From Clostridiales bacterium (lineage in GTDB: Bacteria > Bacillota > Clostridia > Saccharofermentanales > Saccharofermentanaceae), in contig JAFZHS010000007.1 of assembly GCA_017554745.1 (NCBI GenBank), positions 1 through 64,000 of the forward strand: DNA of 64,000 nt, read 5' to 3'. Within the stretch, counting starts at the first letter, position 1. Every line of letters begins with the position of its first letter. The position numbers were made by a program, and so were the translations under genes. Below, piece by piece: positions 25,227 to 33,923 of this stretch. Under the pieces are notes generated by a model. That model saw only the letters and a program-made list of their open reading frames with translations, made no database searches and was not told where the DNA came from.

Positions 25227-26081
25227 ATGGCTGTCTGCGAGGTGTGCTTCAGACATTGCGATATCAAAGAAGGTGCTTTGGGTGCCTGCAACGCGAGAGG
25301 CTGCAAGGACGGCAAAATCGTCGCGGTAAACTACGGCCGTGTCACGGCGCTTGCTTTAGATCCTATCGAGAAGAAGCCTCTGTCGCGTTTTTACCCGGGC
25401 TCGAAGATCCTTTCATACGGAAGCTACGGTTGCAATCTCTTCTGCCCGTTCTGCCAGAACTACGATATCTCAAGGACTGACGGCAGCGAGTTTGAGCCTG
25501 AGGATAAGCTGACACCTGAGGGCCTTGCAGAGATTGCTTACAAGTTTAAGGAAAGGGGCAATATCGGTGTGGCATATACCTACAACGAACCTCTTGTCAG
25601 TTATGAATTTGTCCGCGACACAGCAAAGATAGTTCATGAGATGGGAATGAAGAATGTCCTCGTAACGAACGGCACAGCAGAGCTCGCGGTGCTCGAGGAG
25701 ATCTTGCCGTACATCGATGCAATGAATGTTGATATAAAGAGCATGTCAGCGGATACATACAAAGACGTGCTTAAGGGCAGTCTTGCAATGACAAAGACTT
25801 TTATCGAACGCGCCGTAAAGGACTGCCATGTCGAGCTTACGATGCTGATCGTGCCCGGCATGAATGACTCTGAAGAAGAGATGCGCGAGCTGACGGACTG
25901 GATATCGGGCCTGACCGATAAGTACGGCAACGTGATCGGCAATAAGTTACCGCTTCACATCTCAAGATTTTTCCCGAGATACAAAATGACTGACAGGCCT
26001 GCCACGGATGTTGATGTAATATATAAGTTAGCTGATATAGCCGGGGATAAGCTGGAATACGTTTATACGGGGAATTGTTAA
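25227..26081 (+). CDS. amrS: AmmeMemoRadiSam system radical SAM enzyme
   Basis: A 284-residue radical SAM protein related to pyruvate formate-lyase-activating enzymes. The cluster motif CNLFCPFC (CxxxCxxC) lies near residues 71-78. An N-terminal cysteine cluster (CEVCFRHCDIKEGALGAC) may hold a further metal site. VAYTYNEP is the SAM-contacting glycine/acid strand. It adenosylates or activates an unknown substrate together with the AMMECR1/MEMO fusion encoded one base upstream. It ends the eight-gene operon that starts at 20226. Confidence 0.92.
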   Translation: MAVCEVCFRHCDIKEGALGACNARGCKDGKIVAVNYGRVTALALDPIEKKPLSRFYPGSKILSYGSYGCNLFCPFCQNYDISRTDGSEFEPEDKLTPEGLAEIAYKFKERGNIGVAYTYNEPLVSYEFVRDTAKIVHEMGMKNVLVTNGTAELAVLEEILPYIDAMNVDIKSMSADTYKDVLKGSLAMTKTFIERAVKDCHVELTMLIVPGMNDSEEEMRELTDWISGLTDKYGNVIGNKLPLHISRFFPRYKMTDRPATDVDVIYKLADIAGDKLEYVYTGNC

Positions 26082-26215
26082 GCCGTAGCGGAATTCATCC
26101 GCAAATATTTCATTACTCAATAAAAAATGATAAAATACTTTTTGGCGTGAGAAAGATGGAATAGGGATAGAGACTTCTTATCGCACGGCAAATTAATCTT
26201 TAATGGAGACTAGAG

Positions 26216-27019
26216 ATGCCTGACGTAAATGCGACACCAATCTCATTAAAGTGCAAGGTATGCGGCGGAGACATAGTGAATAACTATCTCGCCGGTTCCA
26301 GCGTGTGCGCACATTGCGGAAACAAGTGGTCTATCTCAGACCTTGTTCCTGATTACAACAAGTACTCGCGCATTATCGCAGGAATCACTAAAGCTAATGA
26401 GATCATCGAGAGCGAGACGAAGGTAGCTTCGGCCAATGAGGCGAAGCTCCTGTTCAAGACTGCGGCTATGGAGTGTACGAGGATCAACGATGCGGTCACG
26501 GCAGATATCATCAAGATCTGTAATGAAGGCCTGACTAAAGCTGACCAGTACGCCACATACATCAAGGGCAAGACCTTCTACGATAAGAAGTCTTATCAGA
26601 GCGCGGTCAATGAGCTTAAGAAGATACCCGGCTACAGGGATGCTGATGAGATCGTTGCAAAGTGCGAACTCGAGATCAGCATCCAGCGCAAGAAGGAACT
26701 GCCGTGGACGATCATATTCAGCCTTATACTTCCGACGATCCTGTGCCTTGCCCTTTATGAGTTTGCAGGACTTACTTTGTGGCTTGCGATACCGCTCGCA
26801 CTGGCATGCTCTGCCGGCTTGGGATATGTCTTATATCGCGGCGGTGTATGGTCTATCGTCATAAAGGTAATATCGTTCCTGTGCGCAGTACCGCTCATAC
26901 TTTTCGCGCTCTTGAGATACGGTATGAAGATGGAATCCACTCCGGCCTTGATCATATCCATCGGCGCGCCGATCGCGTTCTTTGTGTTTATAGCAATTTT
27001 GACTGAAAGAAAAAAATAG
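26216..27019 (+). CDS. Zinc-ribbon multi-pass membrane protein
   Basis: A 267-residue protein: an N-terminal zinc ribbon (Cys13, Cys16, Cys31, Cys34), a helical middle (about 50-155) with a TPR-like segment (KKSYQSAVNELKKIPGYRDADEIVAKC), and four membrane helices (about 162-262). Family unknown. It lies 20 bases upstream of the SPFH gene, whose product also has a zinc ribbon, so the two probably work together at the membrane. Confidence 0.75.
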   Translation: MPDVNATPISLKCKVCGGDIVNNYLAGSSVCAHCGNKWSISDLVPDYNKYSRIIAGITKANEIIESETKVASANEAKLLFKTAAMECTRINDAVTADIIKICNEGLTKADQYATYIKGKTFYDKKSYQSAVNELKKIPGYRDADEIVAKCELEISIQRKKELPWTIIFSLILPTILCLALYEFAGLTLWLAIPLALACSAGLGYVLYRGGVWSIVIKVISFLCAVPLILFALLRYGMKMESTPALIISIGAPIAFFVFIAILTERKK

Positions 27020-27039
27020 AAGAAAGGAAAGATTGAGAA

Positions 27040-28398
27040 ATGGTTGAAGCTATTAGTGTAATCAAGTACGAAGGCAGTAATGAGGTATTGGCCCACAAGC
27101 ACCAGAAAGAGGACTTTACCATCGGTTCACAGCTGATCGTCCATGAATCGCAGGAAGCGCTGTTTTTCAAAGACGGTAAAGCTCTGGATCTTTTCACTGC
27201 AGGAAGGCACACTCTTGTAACGAACAACATTCCGCTCGTTCGTGACCTCATGAGGCACGGCACAGGCGGCGAAAATGTTTTCCATGCCGAAGTATACTTC
27301 ATCAACATGACCACTCAGATGGGCATCAGATGGGGTACTGACAGCAAGGTAAGACTTTTCGATCCTGCTTCGGGACTGCATATTGAGATCGGTGCATCCG
27401 GTAACTTCAATCTCAGAGTAACTGATTCCCGCAAGCTTATCATCAAGCTCGTAGGTACGACTGAAGGCCTTATCCAGAGCGAAGCAGTAGGTGACGGACT
27501 CTCCTACAGCAACAGCATGTTCAAGGCTTTGATCATCAACCGTGTTAAGTCCAATCTCGCGCGCATCATCAAGGAACAGAGCATCAATATCCTTGAGATC
27601 GATGCATATCTCGACGTATTGTCCAATGCTCTCATGGTAGACATCAACGCTACCCTCGATGAGTACGGTCTTACAATGCCTGAGTTCTATGTAACGACAG
27701 TCCAGACACCTGACGACGATCCGAACTACGTACGTCTTAAGCAGCAGTTCGCTGACAAGACATTGAAGGTACGTGAGGAAGAGGTCAAGCGTGCTGAGGC
27801 AGAGGCTGCCCAGGGCAGAAAGATCGTTGAGGCCCAGACAGCAGCTGAGCTTAAGAAGATCTACTCCCAGGGAGAAGCTGACGCTCTCATCATCAAGGCA
27901 AAGGCTGAAGCAGACGCATACAAGATGCAGGCTGAGGCTGAGGCTTCCGAGATGAAGATGAAGGGCTACACCTACAGAGACGAGACAGCACGTCAGGTCG
28001 GCCTCGAAGCAATGCAGAACGGTATCACCGGCGGCGGTTCAGGCAGCGGCGGAGCTGCAGGCGGCATAGGTGATGTCGCAAGCCTCGGTGTTACCCTGGG
28101 CGCTATGGGTGGCGTTATCAACATGACGAGAGATGCCATGAGCCCCATCATGGGTGAGTCCCAGAAAGTCGGCCAGGACTTCGGCAATATCGTATCAGGC
28201 AATACAGGCGCTCCTGCGCAGGCTCCCAATGTTCCGGAAGCACCCGCTCCGGCACCTGAAGCTCCTGCTGCACCCGCACAACCGGCAGCACCTGCTGATC
28301 CTGTTGTAGCACCCTGGATCTGCCCTTCATGCGGAAAGATCGGCATCACATCAAAGTTCTGTCCTAATTGCGGAATTCCCGCTCCCAGCCAGAACTGA
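27040..28398 (+). CDS. SPFH-domain protein with C-terminal zinc ribbon (YdjI-like)
   Basis: A 452-residue protein of the SPFH class often labelled virion core-like or YdjI. Residues about 30-230 form the SPFH core. About 240-320 is a long Ala/Glu/Lys coiled coil (EEEVKRAEAEAAQGRKIVEA), followed by a Gly-rich stretch (328-345), a Pro/Ala linker (388-430) and a zinc ribbon (CPSCG...FCPNCG, 432-447). It has no N-terminal membrane helix. SPFH proteins build oligomeric membrane-associated scaffolds. It pairs with the upstream zinc-ribbon membrane protein and ends in a strong terminator. Confidence 0.88.
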   Translation: MVEAISVIKYEGSNEVLAHKHQKEDFTIGSQLIVHESQEALFFKDGKALDLFTAGRHTLVTNNIPLVRDLMRHGTGGENVFHAEVYFINMTTQMGIRWGTDSKVRLFDPASGLHIEIGASGNFNLRVTDSRKLIIKLVGTTEGLIQSEAVGDGLSYSNSMFKALIINRVKSNLARIIKEQSINILEIDAYLDVLSNALMVDINATLDEYGLTMPEFYVTTVQTPDDDPNYVRLKQQFADKTLKVREEEVKRAEAEAAQGRKIVEAQTAAELKKIYSQGEADALIIKAKAEADAYKMQAEAEASEMKMKGYTYRDETARQVGLEAMQNGITGGGSGSGGAAGGIGDVASLGVTLGAMGGVINMTRDAMSPIMGESQKVGQDFGNIVSGNTGAPAQAPNVPEAPAPAPEAPAAPAQPAAPADPVVAPWICPSCGKIGITSKFCPNCGIPAPSQN

Positions 28399-28421
28399 TC
28401 CTGGATAAAAGTGATAAGATT

Positions 28422-28461
28422 AAACCGTCCCTGCTTTTATGGCAGTGGACGGTTTATTTTT
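28422..28461 (+). terminator. Rho-independent terminator of the zinc-ribbon/SPFH unit
   Basis: AAACCGTCC (28422-28430) pairs with GGACGGTTT (28447-28455), and CTGC/GCAG extends the stem inside; ATTTTTA follows. It lies 24 bases after the SPFH stop. Confidence 0.9.
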
Positions 28462-28473
28462 AGAGGCAGGGAA

Positions 28474-29004
28474 ATGTATCTTTACCATTACTTTGACAAG
28501 CGCACGGGGCCTTTTAAGAGCCTGACGATGCTGCCTGATGATCAAGCCCGTGAAGTGCTTGATAAGGTTAAGGCTGAACGCCCGGATTCTTTTTGCGCGC
28601 AAAGGAATGAGACTTATATAGCCAAGCGTAAAAACTGTGAAGCTCTCTTAAGAAAAGAATTCATGGCCAAAGGCGGTATAGTGGAGATCTCATCACCGTA
28701 TTATCTTGTGGTGGAGCACAGCCCCTGGCTTTATACATGGTATGAACAGCCTGATATGCTGAAGATCCCTGTAGAAGAATTTGATGTGAGGACATTGTCT
28801 TTTACTTACGGAGATTCCATGCCGACATTTGCTGTAAAGGACGGCAGGGAATACAGACAGCAGGTATATACATACGACGAGATACTGAACGTCATACACA
28901 AATACGGCTTGCCGCAGGACTGGAATGATGACGGAACTCACGGACCTGAAAGATATATAGAAGTCCATGTGTGGAGCGATAAGATTATAAAAAATTATCT
29001 ATAG
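28474..29004 (+). CDS. Hypothetical protein
   Basis: A 176-residue protein I do not recognise. The ATG at 28474 follows GAGGCAGGGA. An upstream in-frame GTG at 28411 would place the start inside the SPFH terminator and is rejected. The product is soluble and rich in Tyr, Trp and Asp, starts MYLYHYFDKRTGPF and ends with GPERYIEVHVWSDK. It is short of motifs and ends 4 bases from the stop of a convergent kinase gene. Confidence 0.65.
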   Translation: MYLYHYFDKRTGPFKSLTMLPDDQAREVLDKVKAERPDSFCAQRNETYIAKRKNCEALLRKEFMAKGGIVEISSPYYLVVEHSPWLYTWYEQPDMLKIPVEEFDVRTLSFTYGDSMPTFAVKDGREYRQQVYTYDEILNVIHKYGLPQDWNDDGTHGPERYIEVHVWSDKIIKNYL

Positions 29005-29008
29005 GCTT

Positions 29009-31576
29009 TTAACCGAGTATCTTTGCCGCGAGCTCTTTGAATTGCTTCGCGAAAATATCGTGGTGGGCCTTTACATATTCCGCATCTTCTCTTGCGGATG
29101 CATCCTCGAGATCCTTTGCCAATGCGGACAGATCGTCTGCACCAACCATTTTCGAAGAGCTCTTCAAAGAATGGATGAGGATACGGTAGTTGGCAAGAGA
29201 ATTATTCTCGATATAAGAAGCGAGCGTATCACACTTATCTTCAGCGTTCCTGGCGTAATCTGTCAGAAGCTCGATATAAAGATCTTCCTCGCCGCACGAA
29301 TACTCGATGGCAGCTTCGACATTGAGTCCTAAGGAACGGGCTTTATCAACGCTGACAGGGGCAGGCTTGGAAGGATTAACGGGTTCAACATGCTCAGATG
29401 AACCACTCTCGATGACATTGGCAGGGAGGAAGGTCCTGAGAGTCTTTTCCACATCTTTGATGATGATAGGCTTTGAAAGATATCCGTCGAATCCTGCGTT
29501 AAGATACTGCTCTTCTGCGCCTACAACGGCGTTGGCGGTAAGCGCGATGACGACAGTATCATCTACAAGGTGATCTTCCTTCAATATCTTCAATGTCTCG
29601 ATACCGTCCATGAGAGGCATCATGTGATCGAGGAAAACGATGTCAAACTTATCGGTCTTGAGCAGTTCGATCGTCTCCTTGCCTGAACTGCAGGTCACGG
29701 GAGTGATGCCGAAGATCTTAAGAAAATTAGTCGCGACCTTAAGGTTCATGCCGTTGTCATCAGTAACAAGGACTTTTGCCTTAGGCGCATAGAGGTGTTC
29801 GGTTTTTTCCATATTCTTCATATGTGCTTTTCTTCGCTCTTCGTAATCGCCGATAGGCTCAGGATCTATGACCTTGAGATTAAGGTCAAATCCGAATGTG
29901 GAGCCGATGCTGTATTTGCTGTCTACATCAAGTCTGGTGTTCATCATGGCGAGGAGCTTATTGACGATCGAAAGACCGAGGCCCGTGCCCTCGATGTGAC
30001 GGTTGCGTCTCTCTTCTATTCGCTCGAAAGACTTGAAGAGCTTATCGAGATCTTCGTCCTTGATTCCTATGCCTGTATCGGTTACTTCGATCCTGAGATC
30101 GACATTGCCTTTGCGCTGGTCCAGCTTGCGGATGCTCAGCGTGACGCTGCCGCTCTCAGTGTATTTAACGGCATTTGTCAGAAGGTTCATGATGACCTGG
30201 CTTATCCTGACGTCGTCTCCGAAAAGCTTGGACGGCACGGATCTGTCAATGTCCACATTGAATTCGAGATCCTTGGCACGTGCGCGTTCGTAGATCGAAT
30301 TTACGAGATTGCCTATAAGCTCTGCTACATCGAATTCTACGGGAACGAGTGTCATCTTGCCGTCTTCGATCTTGGAGAAATCAAGTATGTTGTTGATAAT
30401 AGAGAGCAGCGTTGTACCGGCACTCTTGATATTGGATGCATATTCGATGATCTGCTCATCTTCAGACTCTCTTAAGATCATCTCATTCATGCCGAGAACG
30501 GCGTTGATGGGCGTCCTGATCTCGTGCGACATATCGGCAAGGAAATCACTCTTGGCTTTGTTGGCGCTGTCAGCAGCCGATTTCTCGAGTTTTAAGAGCT
30601 TGGCTTCGTAATCCTTCTTCTGCTCGATATCCTTCATCTCCTCGATGCGCCTGTTCATCCTGCGCTCATAGCGGTAACCGATGATATAAAACGCCGATAT
30701 CAATCCGAAAACCACCAGATTAATGAGAATGCTTACTGTCAGGATGTTTACCGTATCATCCAGGAGTGAACTCGATTCGATTACTATTATGAGATGCCAC
30801 TGGTCAAGGACTTCATCGACAAAAACTGTGCATTCCCTGCCGTCGACCTTCATGTTGAAATTGCCTTTGCCGACTTCTACTGCCTTCTCGAAAACTCCTG
30901 CTCTCTCGGGTATCTCGGAATAGTTTTTGCCTTTTTCTTCGAGGTCAGGATGAGCGATTACCATGCCGTCGTAGTTAAGGATATAACCGTAGCCGTTGCC
31001 GTCTATCTGAATGCCCTCAATGATCTCCTGGACGTCAGAGAGAGTAAGGTCCAGACCGAGTACGTTGTTCCTGTCAGAAAGTGACTGGACGACTGAGATG
31101 ATGACATTTCCTGTCTGGGCATCGACATAAGGTGACGCGATAACCGGCTGGCCGTCAGCCTCTATGGCTGATCTGTACCAGTCCCTGACGGTAGGGTCGT
31201 AATCGTCCGGAGGCACCCAGCCTACGCCGTCGACGTATTCACCTCTGATGACGCCGTAAATACCGGTGTAGCTCTCGTCGAACTGGGCGCTCGTATTTGC
31301 AGATTCGCGTGTGATGTATTCGACTATCTCTTCGTTAGAAGCTCCGTTTGCGATCATGTGGTCAACGGTATCGGCGGTTACCCAGAGAACGGATTTTGCC
31401 GTATCAAGATAGTTCTCAAGGTCAGCAGTAATCGCGGATGCCTTATCGTTTCCGAGGTCATGAACATATGAAGATGACGATCTGTACATAAGCCTTGTCG
31501 TGTAAGTTACAAGCAAAGCCATGAGAATAAAGGTCGCTACCAGCGTCAGTATCAGAGCTCTACGGTTTCTTTTCAT
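29009..31576 (-). CDS. dCache hybrid sensor kinase with REC and Hpt domains
   Basis: An 855-residue membrane kinase. An N-terminal helix (8-29) and a second at about 278-300 flank an outside dCache domain. This carries Arg131, Trp133, Tyr134, Tyr150, Asp152 and Asp176, the residue set described for amino-acid-binding dCache sensors. Then come HisKA (His351), HATPase (NLLTNAVKYT, TDTGIGI, GTGLGLS), REC (Asp650) and Hpt (His802, HSLKSSSK). It starts 9 bases after the MFS transporter stop, so the two are co-transcribed; the transported compound may be the sensed one. Confidence 0.92.
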   Translation of the reverse strand: MKRNRRALILTLVATFILMALLVTYTTRLMYRSSSSYVHDLGNDKASAITADLENYLDTAKSVLWVTADTVDHMIANGASNEEIVEYITRESANTSAQFDESYTGIYGVIRGEYVDGVGWVPPDDYDPTVRDWYRSAIEADGQPVIASPYVDAQTGNVIISVVQSLSDRNNVLGLDLTLSDVQEIIEGIQIDGNGYGYILNYDGMVIAHPDLEEKGKNYSEIPERAGVFEKAVEVGKGNFNMKVDGRECTVFVDEVLDQWHLIIVIESSSLLDDTVNILTVSILINLVVFGLISAFYIIGYRYERRMNRRIEEMKDIEQKKDYEAKLLKLEKSAADSANKAKSDFLADMSHEIRTPINAVLGMNEMILRESEDEQIIEYASNIKSAGTTLLSIINNILDFSKIEDGKMTLVPVEFDVAELIGNLVNSIYERARAKDLEFNVDIDRSVPSKLFGDDVRISQVIMNLLTNAVKYTESGSVTLSIRKLDQRKGNVDLRIEVTDTGIGIKDEDLDKLFKSFERIEERRNRHIEGTGLGLSIVNKLLAMMNTRLDVDSKYSIGSTFGFDLNLKVIDPEPIGDYEERRKAHMKNMEKTEHLYAPKAKVLVTDDNGMNLKVATNFLKIFGITPVTCSSGKETIELLKTDKFDIVFLDHMMPLMDGIETLKILKEDHLVDDTVVIALTANAVVGAEEQYLNAGFDGYLSKPIIIKDVEKTLRTFLPANVIESGSSEHVEPVNPSKPAPVSVDKARSLGLNVEAAIEYSCGEEDLYIELLTDYARNAEDKCDTLASYIENNSLANYRILIHSLKSSSKMVGADDLSALAKDLEDASAREDAEYVKAHHDIFAKQFKELAAKILG

Positions 31577-31585
31577 ATCGCTTTA

Positions 31586-32788
31586 TCAAGCAGCTTTCTT
31601 TGAAGGTCTCTTATATACCAGCAACAGGCAGATCACCAGTGAGACAGCGTACAGGATGCCAGCGGTGATGATTATGTATTGATAGTTATTATCGGAATTC
31701 TTGAGGATGATATCCGAGAGGTTGTTGCCGGTAAGACCTGCAATAGCCCAGGCCGACAGTGTCAGTCCGTGGATCTTCGAGATATTCTTCATTCCGAATC
31801 TTGATTCGAGCAGTGCGGGAAGCGTAGAGAAACCGCCGCCGTAGCCGAGGTTAACGACCATCAGCAATATGATGACCATGACACCGCCGGTGATCCCGAA
31901 TGACAGACCGCAGACCAGGATGCATGAGATGAATATGATCACGTAGATAAGGCTCCTGTCCCTGAGCTTATCTGAGACCGTTGAATAACCGATGCGTCCC
32001 AGAGCGTTGCAGACCGCAGTGACCGAAGGAACGATGCTGATGATGGCAGCGAGCGCGACAGCACCTGCGAAACGGTCATTGAGGAACTGCTTCTCATAAG
32101 AAATGAGCATCAGGCCGCAGTGAATGTTGATGTAGAAGATGAGCCAGATGCCAACGAAGGTCTTGTTCTTCAGTATCGAATAGCTGAAATCGTTGTTGGT
32201 CTTTGCCTCGACCCAGTCGGAGGGCTTTCTGAGGAGCAGATGGCCGATGAACATCATGATGAAATAAACAATACCGAGGACAATGAACATCCATGCAATG
32301 CCGACACTGTTCTGGAGGGCTTCCATGATTGGTGTGGCGATGGCCTTCGCAAGACCGAAGCCCATGATGGAGATGCCTGTGGCAAGGCCCTTGTGGTCCT
32401 TAAACCAGAGCATGAGCGTTTTAACAGGTGTCAGATAGCCTACGCCGAGGCCGATTCCCATGATGCAGCCGTAGAAAATATAGATCAGTATGAGGGCCAT
32501 AACGCCTGTGCAATACATCAGGGTAAGGCCTGTGCCGATCATGCCGACAGTAAAACAAATGGCGGCGACGAGAGATGATTTATGGATATTGATCTCAACG
32601 AGTTTTCCGGCAAATGCCGCGGACATGCCGAGGAAGAATATCGCGAGGCTGAATGCCCAGCCGACCGCCGAAGGCGTCATGCCGATCGCTTCTGCTATCG
32701 CCTGTTTAAAGGTGCTCCAGCAGTATACGGTTCCGATCGAACAGTGAATTAAAAGTGCCGGGATTGCAGATCTGATCCATTTCTCCAT
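31586..32788 (-). CDS. MFS transporter, OFA (oxalate/formate antiporter) type
   Basis: A 400-residue 12-helix major facilitator. The start at 32788 (MEKWIRSAIPALLIHCSIGTVY) fits the family's N-terminus; an upstream GTG at 32833 would add a charged 15-residue extension without a ribosome site. Features typical of the OxlT/OFA group are the first-helix motif GTVYCWSTFK, the GLGVGYLTPVKTLMLWF stretch and WFKDHKGLATGI between helices. Such carriers exchange small carboxylates. It is the first gene of a two-gene unit with a dCache kinase. Confidence 0.87.
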   Translation of the reverse strand: MEKWIRSAIPALLIHCSIGTVYCWSTFKQAIAEAIGMTPSAVGWAFSLAIFFLGMSAAFAGKLVEINIHKSSLVAAICFTVGMIGTGLTLMYCTGVMALILIYIFYGCIMGIGLGVGYLTPVKTLMLWFKDHKGLATGISIMGFGLAKAIATPIMEALQNSVGIAWMFIVLGIVYFIMMFIGHLLLRKPSDWVEAKTNNDFSYSILKNKTFVGIWLIFYINIHCGLMLISYEKQFLNDRFAGAVALAAIISIVPSVTAVCNALGRIGYSTVSDKLRDRSLIYVIIFISCILVCGLSFGITGGVMVIILLMVVNLGYGGGFSTLPALLESRFGMKNISKIHGLTLSAWAIAGLTGNNLSDIILKNSDNNYQYIIITAGILYAVSLVICLLLVYKRPSKKAA

Positions 32789-32878
32789 AAAAAGTACCGC
32801 CCTTCTTGCCCTTTTTGAAAGTCTACAATTCACTGCCGAACTTGTAAAGGAATATTTATTTTCTTTTTATTAGAAAAC

Positions 32879-32923
32879 CGCCTGATTTTATTTTCGTGAT
32901 GGCTTCAGGCGTAATGCTATAAT
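32879..32923 (+). promoter_or_regulatory. Extended -10 promoter with upstream inverted repeat
   Basis: TGCTATAAT (TATAAT at 32918-32923) lies 38 bases before the ATG at 32962. An inverted repeat, CGCCTGA (32879-32885) with TCAGGCG (32905-32911), covers the -35 region, which has no good hexamer, so the repeat may be a regulator site. The MFS promoter must lie in the same 173-bp divergent gap. Confidence 0.5.
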
Positions 32924-32961
32924 CGTGATGTGATACTGCAAAGCGAAAAGAGGACATACAA

Positions 32962-33813
32962 ATGCCGGATGATATTACAAATCCTGAAATACCGGAAACT
33001 CCCAAGCTCCAGGAGATAGAGCCTGATCCGCACGGCCCGTTGACGAGCCTTAGCTATAATCTGTGTTCACATGGCATGATGGCAGGCTCAGGTTCGAGCG
33101 CGAACAGGAAAATCGAATGGAAGAGAAACGGTGATATTGAATATTCCTACTATTCAAGCGGTTCGGGAAAGAGTTTCAATAGAGTTTATAAGGCAAAACC
33201 GGAGACCGCGCAGAAGATCCGTGACTATGTGGAAGAACATAAACTTGCCGCTATCCCCAAGATGAACATTGAGACACCTGCGGTGTTCGACTGCTTTACC
33301 AGTGCAACGATTGCCATGAGTTTTGATGACAGCAGTATCGGAGGAGAAAGTTATTCGAGCTGCACGATTTATTGCGGAGCCTCCGGCATGACATTCAAGA
33401 CCATCGAAGATGAAATTTATAAGCTTCTTGAAGAGTGTGAGCAGACAGGTGAATGCATTCGCAACGAGATGTATGAGACCGCCAATCCGCCTGTCGGCAT
33501 GATGGGATTAGGATTATATAGTGTAGATAACCCCGTTCAGGAGAGCACAGCAGGGGAGACCCCGGCGGCAACATCCGGAGAGTGGAAATGCAAGTGCGGA
33601 GCCGTGAATACAGGTAAGTTTTGCGCAGAGTGCGGATCTCCGAGACCTGCCGGCTGGATCTGCTCATGCGGTCATGAGAACAAAGGAAAATTCTGTGAGA
33701 ACTGCGGGAACCCCAAAGCAGTTTCCGAAGAAGACGGGACCTGGGTGTGCCCGGCCTGCAGTACGGCCGGAAACAGAGGTAATTTCTGTGCCGGCTGCGG
33801 AAAAGCAAAATAA
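32962..33813 (+). CDS. Protein with three C-terminal zinc ribbons
   Basis: A 283-residue soluble protein. The N-terminal domain (about 20-165) is beta-rich and unrecognised. After a linker come three zinc-ribbon units (about residues 209-283): CKCGAVNTGKFCAECG, CSCGHENKGKFCENCG and CPACSTAGNRGNFCAGCG. The same CxCG...FCxxCG ribbon occurs at the end of the EAL protein at 56865. Function unknown; ribbons may mediate protein-protein or nucleic-acid contacts. AGAGGA precedes the ATG. Confidence 0.75.
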   Translation: MPDDITNPEIPETPKLQEIEPDPHGPLTSLSYNLCSHGMMAGSGSSANRKIEWKRNGDIEYSYYSSGSGKSFNRVYKAKPETAQKIRDYVEEHKLAAIPKMNIETPAVFDCFTSATIAMSFDDSSIGGESYSSCTIYCGASGMTFKTIEDEIYKLLEECEQTGECIRNEMYETANPPVGMMGLGLYSVDNPVQESTAGETPAATSGEWKCKCGAVNTGKFCAECGSPRPAGWICSCGHENKGKFCENCGNPKAVSEEDGTWVCPACSTAGNRGNFCAGCGKAK

Positions 33814-33822
33814 CGCTATGTT

Positions 33823-33857
33823 TGCAACTCGCCACACCTGAACTGCAACTCGCCACA
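33823..33857 (+). promoter_or_regulatory. Two 14-bp direct repeats in 21-bp register (LytTR-type site)
   Basis: TGCAACTCGCCACA occurs at 33823-33836 and again, identical, at 33844-33857, so the copies lie on the same face of the helix two turns apart. They end 10 bases before a TTGACA (33868-33873) that precedes the M13 gene. LytTR-domain regulators bind tandem repeats with this register, and a LytTR regulator is encoded 5 kb downstream. Confidence 0.7.
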
Positions 33858-33867
33858 AAAACCGTAA

Positions 33868-33890
33868 TTGACAAAAATACGTGATACTAT
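33868..33890 (+). promoter_or_regulatory. Candidate promoter of the M13/ABC operon
   Basis: A perfect -35 TTGACA lies at 33868-33873. The best -10 candidates are TACTAT (33885-33890, with an upstream TGn) and CTATAA (33893-33898); neither has ideal spacing to TTGACA, which fits a promoter that needs an activator at the adjacent repeats. Confidence 0.45.
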
Positions 33891-33923
33891 CCCTATAACC
33901 GAAAATCTGAAAAGGAGATTTGT

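Noticed and set aside
26082..26215. Possible riboswitch or terminator after amrS
   Set aside because: Only a 5-bp GCGGA/TCCGC hairpin is visible, with no conserved aptamer pattern and no clear T-run.
27040..28398. Virion core-like label as evidence of a prophage
   Set aside because: The protein is an SPFH/YdjI homologue; no capsid, portal, terminase or integrase gene is present.
28411..28473. GTG start for the hypothetical protein at 28474
   Set aside because: It would place the first 21 codons inside the SPFH terminator stem; ATG 28474 has a good GAGG-type site.
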